Positions 32,975-43,951 of a stretch of 64,000 nucleotides of DNA are shown in pieces. Location: assembly GCA_016219545.1 (NCBI GenBank), contig JACRMH010000015.1, forward strand, positions 23,474 to 87,473, written 5' to 3'. Position 1 is the stretch's first letter; each line of letters begins with the position of its first letter. The translations under genes were made by a program, and so were the position numbers. The DNA is from Chloroflexota bacterium. GTDB taxonomy: Bacteria > Chloroflexota > Anaerolineae > Anaerolineales > Villigracilaceae. The notes below the pieces were generated by a model. That model ran no database searches, was not told where the DNA came from, and worked only from the letters and a program-made list of their open reading frames with translations.

Positions 32975-33243
32975 ATGAAAAGGTATAAATATGTAGTGCG
33001 ACATTAATGTCGCACTACAAAAGGCAGTCCGTAAAAAGTCTCTCGGCTATAATAGCGGGAGACTTTCTTGTTGCATCTCAAAAGCATGACGATGACCCAT
33101 CGGATATTTTACAGGGTGGCGAAATCTCTATCCTTATGGAACAATTTTCAGATAAAAGATTACCGCGTCTGCATGGAAAGATAAAGAAATATCATTTTCC
33201 TGATTTTTATGTGAGGTTTGAAACGATCAAAATCACCAGTTGA
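32975..33243 (+). pseudogene. Small gene apparently interrupted by a GTAG palindrome
   Basis: An AGGAGG with good spacing precedes an ATG at 32975, but the frame stops after ten residues inside a 26-base palindrome (32993-33018). Removing exactly those 26 bases would join the first six codons (MKRYKY) in frame to the codons from 33019, which run to a stop at 33243 and give an 80-residue protein. The ATG at 33007 inside the palindrome is in that second frame but has no ribosome site. I do not recognise the product. A hairpin at 33035-33066 lies inside, so the region could instead be noncoding. Confidence 0.35.
32993..33018. repeat. Perfect 26-base GTAG palindrome
   Basis: GTAGTGCGACATT followed by its exact inverse. 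It matches 16270-16295 with two changes. Confidence 0.9.
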
Positions 33244-33261
33244 TTTAACAAAAGGGAAAAC

Positions 33262-34104
33262 ATGAAACTAAGAAGATTGTATCCAATGGCACTCTTGTTG
33301 ACCTCAATACTTGCATGTGTCATTCCAGGGCTGGATGCTCCAGCTCCTGCACTGGCGCCCGTTGATACGAACATGCTTTCAACCGCTGTGGTATTGACGG
33401 CAGACGCGGCCGTTTTACAGACTGCCGCGGTGCAGTCGGTTGCAACTGAAATACCCGCAGGCACCCCCGTCCCCAGGCTGACGGGTACCAACATCGAGCA
33501 GGCTCAGGATGGAGTCACCAAATACAGCGATCATGATGGCAATTTCGAGGTGGTTTTCCCAGCCGGGTGGCTGGCGGTCCGCCCGAATAATTCCGATGAG
33601 TTCAACGCATCACTGGTAAAAGACGGCGCTCATAACCAAATGTTGAGCGATCAAATGATCGCTGACATGGCTGAATATAACGCCAATGTCGACCGACTCT
33701 ATTCGTACATTCTTCGGCCTGATATCAAAAAGGATATGATGTTTGGATTCTCGAAGCTGGTATGGGATTCGGCAGACAAAACCTCCACCATTGATACCTC
33801 TACCATGGGAGAGTTGGTACGGGGATTGGAAGCTTCGAGCGACATTCCGGGGTTCCATGCGGATACTGCTCAAACGCGCGAGAACGGCAATGCAGTGACA
33901 TTGATCGAGGTTGGCGGGCGTTTCTCATTAAGTGATGGGCAGGGAGGAAGCGTCCCACTTTACACAACGATCATTTTTTTCAAACCCACTCCAACATCGC
34001 TGACTCGAATCACATTCACATACCTGCAGGACTACCATGACCAGATCTCAACGGATGTGAAATCCATCATCGATTCGATTAAAGTGATTGCTCCGCTACA
34101 ATGA
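33262..34104 (+). CDS. Lipoprotein of unknown function
   Basis: This 280-residue protein has a lipoprotein signal peptide with lipobox ILAC (cysteine at residue 19) and an Ala/Thr/Pro-rich linker. A mature domain of about 200 residues includes FEVVFPAGWLAVRP and ends STDVKSIIDSIKVIAP, which resembles PsbP/LpqN-like domains (weak). AAAAGGGAAAA precedes the ATG. It probably sits on the outer face of the membrane. No partner is obvious. Confidence 0.75.
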   Translation: MKLRRLYPMALLLTSILACVIPGLDAPAPALAPVDTNMLSTAVVLTADAAVLQTAAVQSVATEIPAGTPVPRLTGTNIEQAQDGVTKYSDHDGNFEVVFPAGWLAVRPNNSDEFNASLVKDGAHNQMLSDQMIADMAEYNANVDRLYSYILRPDIKKDMMFGFSKLVWDSADKTSTIDTSTMGELVRGLEASSDIPGFHADTAQTRENGNAVTLIEVGGRFSLSDGQGGSVPLYTTIIFFKPTPTSLTRITFTYLQDYHDQISTDVKSIIDSIKVIAPLQ

Positions 34105-34128
34105 TCTAATCTGAAAACTTTCGCGGCA

Positions 34129-34134
34129 TATAAT
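34129..34134 (+). promoter_or_regulatory. -10 box of hutU
   Basis: TATAAT 36 bases before the hutU ATG, with CAGGAG in the leader. No clear -35. Confidence 0.4.
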
Positions 34135-34170
34135 AATCAGGAAAATAATTATCTTCACAGGAGTTCACCC

Positions 34171-35832
<1,662 letters not shown>

Positions 35833-35834
35833 AC

Positions 35835-36863
35835 ATGATGCGGCGCATTTTATATTTAACTCTCCTCGGCATTTTTCTCTCCTCATGCGGGTCATTCGCT
35901 TCGCCCCCGCCGCCGACAATTGTTCCCGCTTCGACGGTGATCCCCAGCCCAGGCAGTACAACCACGCCAACAGCTCTCCCCACTGAAACGTCCCTGCCCA
36001 CACTGACAGTCAGCGCGACACCTACGCCGCCCATCTCGCGCGTCATGATCGTCAGCTTTGACGGATTGCGCTCCGACGAGATCGAAGCAGCGAGTATGAC
36101 CAACGTGATGGCGTTGATGCAAAGCGGTGCGTACACTCTCAGCGCGAAGACCACCATGCCGAGCACCACCCTGCCCGCCCACGCCTCCATGTTGACCGGG
36201 ACATGCCCCGCAAAACATATCGTCCGCTGGAATGAATATGTCCCTGAGAATGGATTTGCACGCGGCACCGATATTTTCGATCTTGTCCATGCGGCCGGCT
36301 TGCAGACCGCAATGGTGGTTGGCAAGGAAAAACTTCGCCAGGTCACTGAACCGTCCAGCACGGATTTCTTTGCCTTCATTGACGAAACAGACAAGGTGGA
36401 AGATTTCACCAACATCGAAAGGCTGGCGGTCAATCAGGTAAAAAAAGGCTTCAACTTAATGTTCGTGCATTTTCCAGATGGCGACCTGGCAGGGCATGAA
36501 TATGGCTGGATGTCGTCCTCGCAAAAGTGGTCCTACAAGAATGATGACAGGAAACTGGGTTTGATCATCCAATCATTAAAAGACCACGGCATGTATGATG
36601 ATACGATCATCATCGTCACCTCCGACCATGGCGGACATGACGGCACACACGGAACAACTTCCCCCGAGGACATGACCATCCCCTGGATCATCAGCGGACC
36701 GCGCGTTTACCCCGGTCAATTAACTACAGCGGTCCACACCATGGACACGGCCGCAACGACAGCTTTTGTACTGGGCTTGCCCATCCCGCCCGAGTGGGAC
36801 GGCGTGCCGGTCTTTGAAGCCTTCGGTCTGCCCGTGCCGCCGTGGAGAGAAGTTGGATGTTAA
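35835..36863 (+). CDS. Alkaline phosphatase-like phosphodiesterase lipoprotein
   Basis: This 342-residue protein of the nucleotide pyrophosphatase/phosphodiesterase group has a lipoprotein signal (FLSSC, cysteine near residue 18), a Pro/Thr-rich linker, and metal-binding motifs: VSFDGLRSDE, TTMPSTTLPAHASMLTGTCP with the nucleophile threonine, HFPDGDLAGHEYGW, and TSDHGGHDGTHG. It is probably displayed on the cell surface and cleaves phosphodiesters or phosphonates; the substrate is unknown. It follows hutU by two bases but the functional link is unclear. Confidence 0.88.
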   Translation: MMRRILYLTLLGIFLSSCGSFASPPPPTIVPASTVIPSPGSTTTPTALPTETSLPTLTVSATPTPPISRVMIVSFDGLRSDEIEAASMTNVMALMQSGAYTLSAKTTMPSTTLPAHASMLTGTCPAKHIVRWNEYVPENGFARGTDIFDLVHAAGLQTAMVVGKEKLRQVTEPSSTDFFAFIDETDKVEDFTNIERLAVNQVKKGFNLMFVHFPDGDLAGHEYGWMSSSQKWSYKNDDRKLGLIIQSLKDHGMYDDTIIIVTSDHGGHDGTHGTTSPEDMTIPWIISGPRVYPGQLTTAVHTMDTAATTAFVLGLPIPPEWDGVPVFEAFGLPVPPWREVGC

Positions 36864-36870
36864 TGGTATT

Positions 36871-36896
36871 CCGCAGGGGCGGGGTGACCCGCCCAC
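36871..36896. repeat. Degenerate GTAGGGGCG-type palindrome
   Basis: GCAGGGGCGGGGT/ACCCGCCC, a worn copy of the 15294-15340 family, lies between two genes. Confidence 0.5.
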
Positions 36897-36917
36897 ATAA
36901 TAAACACGAGGATAAAT

Positions 36918-37718
36918 ATGAGTGATCGCGAACGTCGAATTTATGGATTCATAGTCGGGCTTGTTTTTGGACTGCCCTACGCAGCCATCTCGCAGTACAT
37001 CAATGTATGGATGCTCCCCGGCATCCCGCTTTTCGAATTACCGCTTGGGCGTGTTACAACGGTTATCTTAACGAGCATCGCCATGGGCATTCTTGGAGTG
37101 ATCGTGGCATGGGAGGAAGAATCATTTTGGGGGCTGATCGGCGGTTCCTTCTTCATTGTGCTGTTGGGTTCCATACAGGCATTTATTAATTCAGGCTCGT
37201 CACATGGAGTGGCATCCTTCTTCCTATTTCTCTTCACCTTTTTACCGCGTCTCATCATTTACCTGCCGCTGGCTTTCTTTTTTCGCTGGGTATTGAATAA
37301 TTTGGATAACAGGATCGCCGGCGTTTGGCGCGGACTGAAACGCCCGTTGACCGCAGTACTGGTTCTGCTGATCGTAGCTGTCATCGCGGGCAGGCTTTCC
37401 ATGTTAAGTAGTGAAGCAAGGCAAGCCTTGCAGGATGCAAATGCTCTCGTGCTGGAGGGCATGTCTGCAATTGAAAATGGCGCCGAACTGCCCGATCCGC
37501 TCCTCCCTGTGGATGGATTTTCCACTCATGCAAAAGGCGCATACACTCTTTACTGGAGCAATGATGTGGACATTCTGCCGGTCACCCGTCCCGTCGCAGG
37601 TGTTGGCGTAACCGAGTCGCTCATCATCTTTCGGTTTGAGAATGCCTATCAATTCGGCTGTGCATATACCCCGCCAAGCCATACGCCCAAGTGTATCAAT
37701 ATCACTCGTGTAAGATAG
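36918..37718 (+). CDS. Polytopic membrane protein, function unknown
   Basis: This 266-residue protein has about six hydrophobic helices in its first 165 residues, for example FIVGLVFGLPYAAIS and PLTAVLVLLIVAVIAGRLSM. A soluble domain of about 100 residues follows and contains YTLYWSNDVDILPVTRP and ends CAYTPPSHTPKC. I do not recognise the family. GAGGATAAAT precedes the ATG. A strong terminator follows. Confidence 0.7.
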   Translation: MSDRERRIYGFIVGLVFGLPYAAISQYINVWMLPGIPLFELPLGRVTTVILTSIAMGILGVIVAWEEESFWGLIGGSFFIVLLGSIQAFINSGSSHGVASFFLFLFTFLPRLIIYLPLAFFFRWVLNNLDNRIAGVWRGLKRPLTAVLVLLIVAVIAGRLSMLSSEARQALQDANALVLEGMSAIENGAELPDPLLPVDGFSTHAKGAYTLYWSNDVDILPVTRPVAGVGVTESLIIFRFENAYQFGCAYTPPSHTPKCINITRVR

Positions 37719-37735
37719 AGCGATATTCAAAAATA

Positions 37736-37772
37736 AAAAGACACCCCGAAAAAATCTTCGGGGTGTCTTTTT
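37736..37772. terminator. Bidirectional rho-independent terminator
   Basis: AAAAAGACACCCCGAA/TTCGGGGTGTCTTTTT hairpin between the polytopic membrane protein gene (plus) and the complex III operon (minus). Confidence 0.95.
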
Positions 37773-37791
37773 ATAGTCACTTTTAAAAAAC

Positions 37792-38367
37792 TTAGGGATT
37801 CAAACCAATAATATAAGCGATCACATCCGCGATCTGTTGGGGGGTGAGGGTCTTCTGGTCACCCCAGGCAACCATTTGGAAAACCGGGCTTTTTCCCTTG
37901 GGTACAGAACCATGCTCAATGAACAGGTCAAGATTGGTTGCAAAGATCTTATAGTCTGCATCCTTCAGAGCCGCAGGGACAGGATTGAGCGCCGGAACCA
38001 TACCGCTCTCTGAGCCGGGGTTGACCACGCCGCCTATGCCTTCCGCGCCGTGGCAGACAACACAATTTACCTCAAAGACAAGTTTGCCTGCATCCGCATC
38101 GCCGGTCAGGTCAACAGCCGGGCCGGGGCCGCCCGGGTTGGATGGACGCACAACTTCTTCACCGGCAGGGGCGCTCACACCACGGTCAAGTGCGGGGAGT
38201 GTAGCGGGGATCAAAGTGGGGATGGGAGTGCGCTCCACCGGCAAGGCACCGCTCAAACATGTGGTGGTAAGTCCGCAGGCGTTGTAATATACAAAACCAA
38301 TGAACGCAAATATGCAGAGCATTAAAATGAGTAGCGTACTATAAATATATTTTCGAACATCATTCAT
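37792..38367 (-). CDS. Membrane-anchored monohaem cytochrome c (last gene of the ACIII operon)
   Basis: This 191-residue protein has an N-terminal transmembrane anchor (LILMLCIFAFIGFVYY), a proline-rich linker, and a class I cytochrome c domain with CVVCHGAEGIGG and a distal methionine probably in FQMVAWGDQ. It ends the alternative complex III operon, 12 bases after ActE. In typical clusters this position holds ActF or oxidase genes, so this may be the electron acceptor protein of the complex. Confidence 0.85.
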   Translation of the reverse strand: MNDVRKYIYSTLLILMLCIFAFIGFVYYNACGLTTTCLSGALPVERTPIPTLIPATLPALDRGVSAPAGEEVVRPSNPGGPGPAVDLTGDADAGKLVFEVNCVVCHGAEGIGGVVNPGSESGMVPALNPVPAALKDADYKIFATNLDLFIEHGSVPKGKSPVFQMVAWGDQKTLTPQQIADVIAYIIGLNP

Positions 38368-38379
38368 GTGGATATCTCC

Positions 38380-38955
38380 CTACTGCCCCAGCGCCTTGAG
38401 CGTGCGGATGTAGTTGATAACATCCCAGCGTTCACGCACAGACAAATTTTCATTCAAAGGCGGGCATTGACCGGAGAACTTAATATCGGGGAAAAGCGAG
38501 TCGTCCGGGTTGAATTTTCCATTCGTGATGGTCAGGAAAATATCGCCGTCACTCAGGCTCTGGACAAGGTCGCTGGTCAGGTCAACGGGCTTCTTTTTGA
38601 CAAGGAAACCGGCGACGGTTCCAGTGCCTAATCCCGTATCACCATGACACATCATACAATTGATCCGATATAACTCCTCGCCGCGCGAAATGGATATTTC
38701 ATCCGCCGGGATGGGATTCTCCGGCGCGCCATTCGCAGGGATGTAGGCTGCGCCTTCGATAGGAATGGATAACGCCGGAACGGGGCGTGAACCCTGCCCG
38801 GTGGCCAGGTCAAATTCCTGGGTGCTGTAGGATGGTTGAAGCCCCATGAACGAGACCCATTGGATCTTGACCACGTCGAACGAGAAGACCATCAACACGC
38901 TTACCAGCACGCCGAGAACTACAAAAACTCCAACGAGTTGCTTGAACAGTCTCAT
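38380..38955 (-). CDS. actE: Alternative complex III subunit ActE (monohaem cytochrome c)
   Basis: This 191-residue protein has an N-terminal membrane helix (LVGVFVVLGVLVSVLMVF) and one CxxCH motif, CMMCHGDTGLGTG. ActE subunits of Chloroflexus-type ACIII are membrane-anchored monohaem cytochromes with this layout. The start overlaps the actD stop by four bases (ATGA). Its C-terminal NLSVRERWDVINYIRTL matches the usual cytochrome c last helix. Confidence 0.85.
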   Translation of the reverse strand: MRLFKQLVGVFVVLGVLVSVLMVFSFDVVKIQWVSFMGLQPSYSTQEFDLATGQGSRPVPALSIPIEGAAYIPANGAPENPIPADEISISRGEELYRINCMMCHGDTGLGTGTVAGFLVKKKPVDLTSDLVQSLSDGDIFLTITNGKFNPDDSLFPDIKFSGQCPPLNENLSVRERWDVINYIRTLKALGQ

Positions 38956-39509
38956 AACTGCTCTACCTCCGCAACCTCAACCTTTTCCGCACCGAGGGCG
39001 GTCATGGCTTTGGTTATTTTTTCTTTACTCTCCGGCGAACACTTGAAGAAGACCGCGATCTTTCCTTCGCTGACCTCTTTCACATATTCCATCGGACGAT
39101 AATTGGGGAAATAACTATCGAGAAATACACCGAGGAAAGTGGAGAGTAACATACCGAGCATGGTTATCTCGAACAATATAACAACAGTAGGCGGCCCGGG
39201 GATAACGGCCTGACTGCTTACTTGAATGGGGTATGGATACAAATAGGGTACGCCATACATGAGAAAAGCTCCGCCGAAGAATCCCAATACTGCACCGCCG
39301 CCGGCAAGCCGGGGGACATTTGTCCATTGGCTGGGACGGCCGAGCATGGCTTCAGTGACCGGCACGCCGGAGATCACGTTCATCTGATCGTCGGAAATGC
39401 CCAAGGCACGGAGTTTGTCAATTGCATCAGCGGCAGGCCCGAGGTCAGGAAAGACCGCTAACAGAGATACCTGTCCAGAAGGTTCTATCCTGGAAATATT
39501 GTCAGTCAT
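38952..39509 (-). CDS. actD: Alternative complex III subunit ActD (DUF3341)
   Basis: This 185-residue protein of the DUF3341 family has VFPDLGPAADAIDKLRALG near its N-terminus and two transmembrane helices (AVLGFFGGAFLMYGVPYLY and VVILFEITMLGMLLSTFLGVF). A short C-terminal domain (KIAVFFKCSPESKEKITKAM) follows. ActD is a small membrane subunit of ACIII with an unclear role. It lies 10 bases after actC and overlaps actE. Confidence 0.88.
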   Translation of the reverse strand: MTDNISRIEPSGQVSLLAVFPDLGPAADAIDKLRALGISDDQMNVISGVPVTEAMLGRPSQWTNVPRLAGGGAVLGFFGGAFLMYGVPYLYPYPIQVSSQAVIPGPPTVVILFEITMLGMLLSTFLGVFLDSYFPNYRPMEYVKEVSEGKIAVFFKCSPESKEKITKAMTALGAEKVEVAEVEQL

Positions 39510-39519
39510 GTGAATCCTC

Positions 39520-40968
39520 CTATTCCAGTTCGCTAACCGATACTACGGTCTCGCGTCCAAACTTCTTGAGCTCATGCGCCATCTGACCTTCCTCAACTTC
39601 CCAGACAGGGATGAGGGGAATGAGGCGGGAGGCCGCCATATAGAGCCATATAAATAACGCCAGCGTGCCGATGCCCAACAGAATTTCAACGCGCGGGTAG
39701 TAGAGACGCCAGGTAAAAGGCATACGATTGATGGAGAGCGAAACAGGGACGATAATATAGCGCTCGAGGTACATGCCAACATTGATGAGCAAGCCGACAG
39801 CGAAGACGATCCACGGGGTGGAGCGCCATTTTTGATTCCATAAGACAGCCCATGGGATCGCGATGTTGAAGATCAACATGGCAAACCACATCCAGCCCAT
39901 TGGACCGGCTTCATGGAAGTGCAGGAGTTGATGCGTCCATTTGTCGCCGCCATACCATTGCACCATGTAATCGTTGAAGAAGAAGTACGCCCACGCCATT
40001 GAGATGATGAGCATCAGTTTGGCAATGGCATCAAAGTGTTCGCCGCGAATGAAGTATTTCATGTTCTTCATTGTGCCGCGCACGATGGCTAATACCATGA
40101 CGACCGCGCCCATACCTGAGTGCAAAGCGCCGACTACGAAGTAGGGTCCAAAGATGGTGGAGTTCCAACCCGGGCGGGTGGCCGCCGCGAAGTCCCAGGA
40201 CACGATGGTATGCACGGAGAACATCACAGGGATGATGGCGAACGCGAAGATCGTCATTGCATTACGTAGATGAGTCCATTCACCTTCTGTGCCGCGGAAA
40301 CCCAGCGCAAGGATCTTATAGAAAGTCTTACGCCATCCCGTGGAGCGATCCCGCGCCATGGCCAGGTCGGGGATGAGCGGCAGGAAGAGATACATGGTGG
40401 ATGATAGTAAGTATGTGGTGATGGCGAGCAAGTCCCATGTCAGCGGGGAATGTGTATTAGGCCACAACATGCGCTGGTTCGGATAAGGGATCAGCCAGTA
40501 GGCAAGCCACACGCGACCCAGGTGCATAAAGACGCTGAATCCGGCCTGCACAAGTCCGAAGGTGGTCATCAATTCTGCGGCGCGTGTGAACGGGCGGCGG
40601 AACTCAGCCTTGAACACACGCAAAATGGCCGAGATGAACGTTCCTGCGTGACTGATACCGATCCAGAACACGGTGTTGACAAGGAAGAGACCCCAATAAG
40701 ACGGGCGGTTCTTTCCTGTGACACCCAGACCTTCCGAGATCATGTAGCCCCACACGTAGAACAGACATCCAGCCACGATGGCGCTTAGGATCCCAAACAC
40801 CACCCAAAACTTCCATGAAGTGGTCGTCATGGATTCCATGACCATTTCGTTCATCTTTCCGCGTGGAAGCGGATCGAGCATCAGGTGCTTTTCGCGCAGA
40901 TGCTCTTTGGCATGATCTTTATGTTCATGCACAACATTCGCATGCACAGCATCAGTATATTCAGCCAT
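39520..40968 (-). CDS. actC: Alternative complex III subunit ActC (NrfD/PsrC-like quinol subunit)
   Basis: This 482-residue integral membrane protein of the NrfD/PsrC type has about ten helices and probably binds quinol. Recognisable regions are the cytoplasmic N-terminus, GLFLVNTVFWIGISHAGTFISAILR, and VFAVGLLINVGMYLERYIIV. In most ACIII clusters a second related subunit, ActF, is present; none lies in this window. It starts two bases before actB2's stop side, in a tightly packed operon. Confidence 0.92.
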   Translation of the reverse strand: MAEYTDAVHANVVHEHKDHAKEHLREKHLMLDPLPRGKMNEMVMESMTTTSWKFWVVFGILSAIVAGCLFYVWGYMISEGLGVTGKNRPSYWGLFLVNTVFWIGISHAGTFISAILRVFKAEFRRPFTRAAELMTTFGLVQAGFSVFMHLGRVWLAYWLIPYPNQRMLWPNTHSPLTWDLLAITTYLLSSTMYLFLPLIPDLAMARDRSTGWRKTFYKILALGFRGTEGEWTHLRNAMTIFAFAIIPVMFSVHTIVSWDFAAATRPGWNSTIFGPYFVVGALHSGMGAVVMVLAIVRGTMKNMKYFIRGEHFDAIAKLMLIISMAWAYFFFNDYMVQWYGGDKWTHQLLHFHEAGPMGWMWFAMLIFNIAIPWAVLWNQKWRSTPWIVFAVGLLINVGMYLERYIIVPVSLSINRMPFTWRLYYPRVEILLGIGTLALFIWLYMAASRLIPLIPVWEVEEGQMAHELKKFGRETVVSVSELE

Positions 40969-40970
40969 AA

Positions 40971-41696
40971 TTACCCTCCCTTGAAGTAGGTCACGTTTGG
41001 AAGCGTGCCAAGTTCTTCAAGATGTTTTACACCATGGTTACGATGAGCCAATTGAGAGACGAGTGATTCAGGATCATCCACACGGCCAAACACAATGGCA
41101 TCCGCCGGACAAGCCTGTGCGCAGGCGGTGGTGAATTCACCGTCCAGGACTTCGCGAGCCTCTGATTTGGCCTTATCCTGCGCCTTGTGGATGCGCTGGA
41201 TACAGAATGTGCACTTCTCCATAATGCCGCGGCGGCGGACGGTCACATCGGGATTGAATTGATTCGGCAAAGGCTCGGGGCGTTTGTAATCGCGCCAGTT
41301 AAAGGAACGAACCTGATACGGACAGTTGTTCGCGCAATAACGCGTACCGACACAGCGGTTATACACTTGCACATTCAATTGTTCCGCCTGTGAATGGACC
41401 GTCGCAAATGCCGGGCAGACCGGTTCACAAGTTGCGCTTCCGCATTGCTGGCACAACATCGGCTGGTTGGGAGTCATTTTGATCTCGGGATATTCACCTT
41501 CCCAAAAGCGTTCGATGCGGATCCAGTGCATGGAACGGCCATATCCAGAATCCGCTTCGCCTACAAAGGAAATATTATTTTCCATCGCACAGGCCGCAAC
41601 GCAAGCCTGACAGCCCGTACAGATATCCTGGTCAATGACCATGCCCCACTTGCCGGACTGGTCTGCGCTTAGTTTAATTTCTTCAGGTCTAATCAT
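40971..41696 (-). CDS. actB2: Alternative complex III Fe-S subunit (ActB C-terminal half)
   Basis: This 241-residue ferredoxin-like protein has four cysteine clusters: CTGCQACVAACAMEN, CQQCGSATCEPVCP, RYCANNCPYQVRSF and CTFCIQRI with CAQACPADAI. In Chloroflexus and Rhodothermus, this domain is the C-terminal part of a fused ActB. Here it is a separate gene starting two bases after the molybdopterin-like half. It carries electrons from the membrane quinol subunit. Confidence 0.9.
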   Translation of the reverse strand: MIRPEEIKLSADQSGKWGMVIDQDICTGCQACVAACAMENNISFVGEADSGYGRSMHWIRIERFWEGEYPEIKMTPNQPMLCQQCGSATCEPVCPAFATVHSQAEQLNVQVYNRCVGTRYCANNCPYQVRSFNWRDYKRPEPLPNQFNPDVTVRRRGIMEKCTFCIQRIHKAQDKAKSEAREVLDGEFTTACAQACPADAIVFGRVDDPESLVSQLAHRNHGVKHLEELGTLPNVTYFKGG

Positions 41697-41698
41697 GA

Positions 41699-43930
41699 TT
41701 AATGCTCCTCGCCAAGACCCACGCCATAAACACCCATAAGACTTTCAAGGCGTGAGAGCGCTTGTTTTCTGCCGGTCTTTTCAACTTTGACTTTCATACC
41801 GGCAAAAGCAAGATCACCTGCTTCGTTATAGTTTTGACCGATCAGGTCTGTCGGATTGGCTCCGCGCTTCTCGGCATATCTGCCATAAGCGGTATGTCCC
41901 TGACCGAAAGGAATCGCGATCGTATCCGGACGAATGGCCGGGTACCGGTAAACAGGCAGTTCCAACACCCCGGCATCGCTCGTGATCTGAACAACATCAT
42001 TATCTGCCAGTCCCATTTCATCGGCTGTGGCGGGGTTGATCTCAACCCAGGTATTCCACATGACTGTCGTGGTGGGGTCGGGTAATTCCTGCAGCCAGGG
42101 TTTGTTCGCGCCAGCCTCAGCCAATGTCGGCGAGACGAAAGGCACAAGGAAGAATTTCCCATCACCAGCAAATTTTGATTCAGCCGCGCTGATGCTGCGG
42201 TTAAGCGCATTCGCACCATTCGGAACATTGCGCCCGTCAATGGTCTTCCACCAGCCGCCATATTGCTGGAAGAATGCCGCAAAGGTATTGATATCTGCCG
42301 CTTCAAAGAAACCATTGGACTCGCTCATCAAAGGAGCGATCTTGCTTTGCAGGAATTCAACTTCATCCTTGAACGGCAAAGCAGATGCAAACTTGCCGCC
42401 AGCCAATTGCGCGGCGGCGATCAAAACATCTGCGGTGGCGCGTGTGTCATAGAACGGAGTCACAACAGGTTGTGCGCCTGAAAGGACCGATTCTTTCGAT
42501 CCTGTGGCAACACGTTGATAACCCCATGATTCAAGTCCGTGATGGTCGGGGAAGATGTAATCAGCCTCAACAGCAGTTTCATCAGGGAAGGTGGCAAACG
42601 AAATGATCTGCGAAACAGATTTTGTTGCACCCATAAAATTAAGAGCTGCGGGCAATTCAAAGACCGGGTTCACGCCATGCACGAACAGAACCTTGATCTT
42701 TCCGTCTATCATCTTTTGAACGAAGTCCGCCATTTCCTGTGCAGAAGCAGGCTGTTGATATGCTGTCTGATTCGGCGCCAGCGCTGAGAAGAATACGCCG
42801 CCGGGTTTGCCGAAGTTACCGGCAAGGGCGTTCAAAGCCAGCACAGCTTCAGCAACAGCAAGTCCATTGCTTTGACCAAGGGCCGCGCCGCCGGGGATGG
42901 CTAATGCGCCGTTCGAATTCGCAAACATCTGGGCGAGATGTTCAAGCGTTTCAAGCTTGATGCCTGATTTGGAGGCGGCGTCCATTGGGTCAACATCTGC
43001 GAAAACTTTCGGCGTGGTGATGCCAAGAGATTCAGCGGCGAGTCTGCCGATTGCAAGCGCGACCATGGCCTCGGTCCCGGGGCGAAGCGCAACCCACTCG
43101 TCTGCCTTTCCAGCAGTCGAAGACATCCGCGCTTCGAATTGAACAAAGGTCCCGCGTAATTTTGTCTTGCCTTCGCGCAATGCAGAGAAACCGCGTGTAT
43201 ATGAAACAGGCGAGAGCCACGTCTCAAGGAAATTTGCGCCGAACGAGAATACAACTTGCGCACCGCCCACGTCAAAGAATGGAAGTCCGCTCTGACCAAA
43301 AAGATTCTGCGCGGCCTTATTTAATGTGGCGCGGGATTCAAACATGCTCAACGCGCCAAATCTCACCGGGGCAGTGATGCCGGTTGCATTCGCAAGATCA
43401 GTTGCCAGGTCAAAGAGATGATCGGGAGCCATACCCATAAGGAAGGCGATCTCTTCGGGCTTGTTATTCTTGAGGGATTCGGCGACCACTTGTGTGGCGG
43501 CATCCCAATCCATGTTGGAAGCGGCATCAGGAAATTCATCGTTGAAGGGATCTGCGGCAGTGTCGTAGAGTCTGTCGCCGCGTTTATGTTTAATGGCACC
43601 ACGGACACGGTTGGGATTATACAAACCCTGCAATGTGGCCTGTCCGCGCGCGCAGGTCTTGCCGAGGTTCAGCGGATTATTCGCATTGCCTTCGGCTTTG
43701 ATCGCGCGTCCTTGTGAGGTGCGGACAACAAGTCCGCATCCGGCCGCGCATTCGCGGCATGTGGTGGCGTAATAGGTGCTCAGGCCGTTATAGGTGTACT
43801 CGGGCATTTGCAGGTACGGTTCGCGTCTTACCAAACGCGAAGCCGGCCCGCATCCCGTGAGGATCGCAGTGGTCGCTGCACCTACACCAGCCAGTTTTAG
43901 AAAATCACGCCGGGAAAATTGTTTGCTCAT
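41699..43930 (-). CDS. actB1: Alternative complex III molybdopterin-oxidoreductase-like subunit (ActB N-terminal half)
   Basis: This 743-residue protein has a Tat signal (SRRDFLKLAGVG) with a lipobox-like LTGC. A cluster site follows (CRECAAGCG with KTCARGQ), then the molybdopterin-oxidoreductase fold. ActB proteins of this type are not known to bind molybdenum and serve as structural/electron subunits. It is the second gene of the operon, after the pentahaem ActA, with a separate Fe-S subunit next. The Tat signal suggests the folded protein is exported to the outer face. Confidence 0.9.
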   Translation of the reverse strand: MSKQFSRRDFLKLAGVGAATTAILTGCGPASRLVRREPYLQMPEYTYNGLSTYYATTCRECAAGCGLVVRTSQGRAIKAEGNANNPLNLGKTCARGQATLQGLYNPNRVRGAIKHKRGDRLYDTAADPFNDEFPDAASNMDWDAATQVVAESLKNNKPEEIAFLMGMAPDHLFDLATDLANATGITAPVRFGALSMFESRATLNKAAQNLFGQSGLPFFDVGGAQVVFSFGANFLETWLSPVSYTRGFSALREGKTKLRGTFVQFEARMSSTAGKADEWVALRPGTEAMVALAIGRLAAESLGITTPKVFADVDPMDAASKSGIKLETLEHLAQMFANSNGALAIPGGAALGQSNGLAVAEAVLALNALAGNFGKPGGVFFSALAPNQTAYQQPASAQEMADFVQKMIDGKIKVLFVHGVNPVFELPAALNFMGATKSVSQIISFATFPDETAVEADYIFPDHHGLESWGYQRVATGSKESVLSGAQPVVTPFYDTRATADVLIAAAQLAGGKFASALPFKDEVEFLQSKIAPLMSESNGFFEAADINTFAAFFQQYGGWWKTIDGRNVPNGANALNRSISAAESKFAGDGKFFLVPFVSPTLAEAGANKPWLQELPDPTTTVMWNTWVEINPATADEMGLADNDVVQITSDAGVLELPVYRYPAIRPDTIAIPFGQGHTAYGRYAEKRGANPTDLIGQNYNEAGDLAFAGMKVKVEKTGRKQALSRLESLMGVYGVGLGEEH

Positions 43931-43951
43931 TTTTGTTTTCCTTTCGCCCGG

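Noticed and set aside
33007..33243. Independent 78-residue gene starting inside the palindrome
   Set aside because: Its ATG has no ribosome site and lies in the repeat; a disrupted longer gene is more likely, though neither is proven.
40986..41007. GTAGGTCACG-like sequence at the 3' end of the Fe-S subunit gene of complex III
   Set aside because: It encodes the conserved TLPNVTYF end of the protein, so the similarity to the GTAG repeat is probably coincidence.
41699..43930. Reading the Tat-exported subunit as a catalytic molybdenum enzyme such as formate dehydrogenase
   Set aside because: The ActA-ActE context fits alternative complex III, whose ActB is not known to bind molybdenum.
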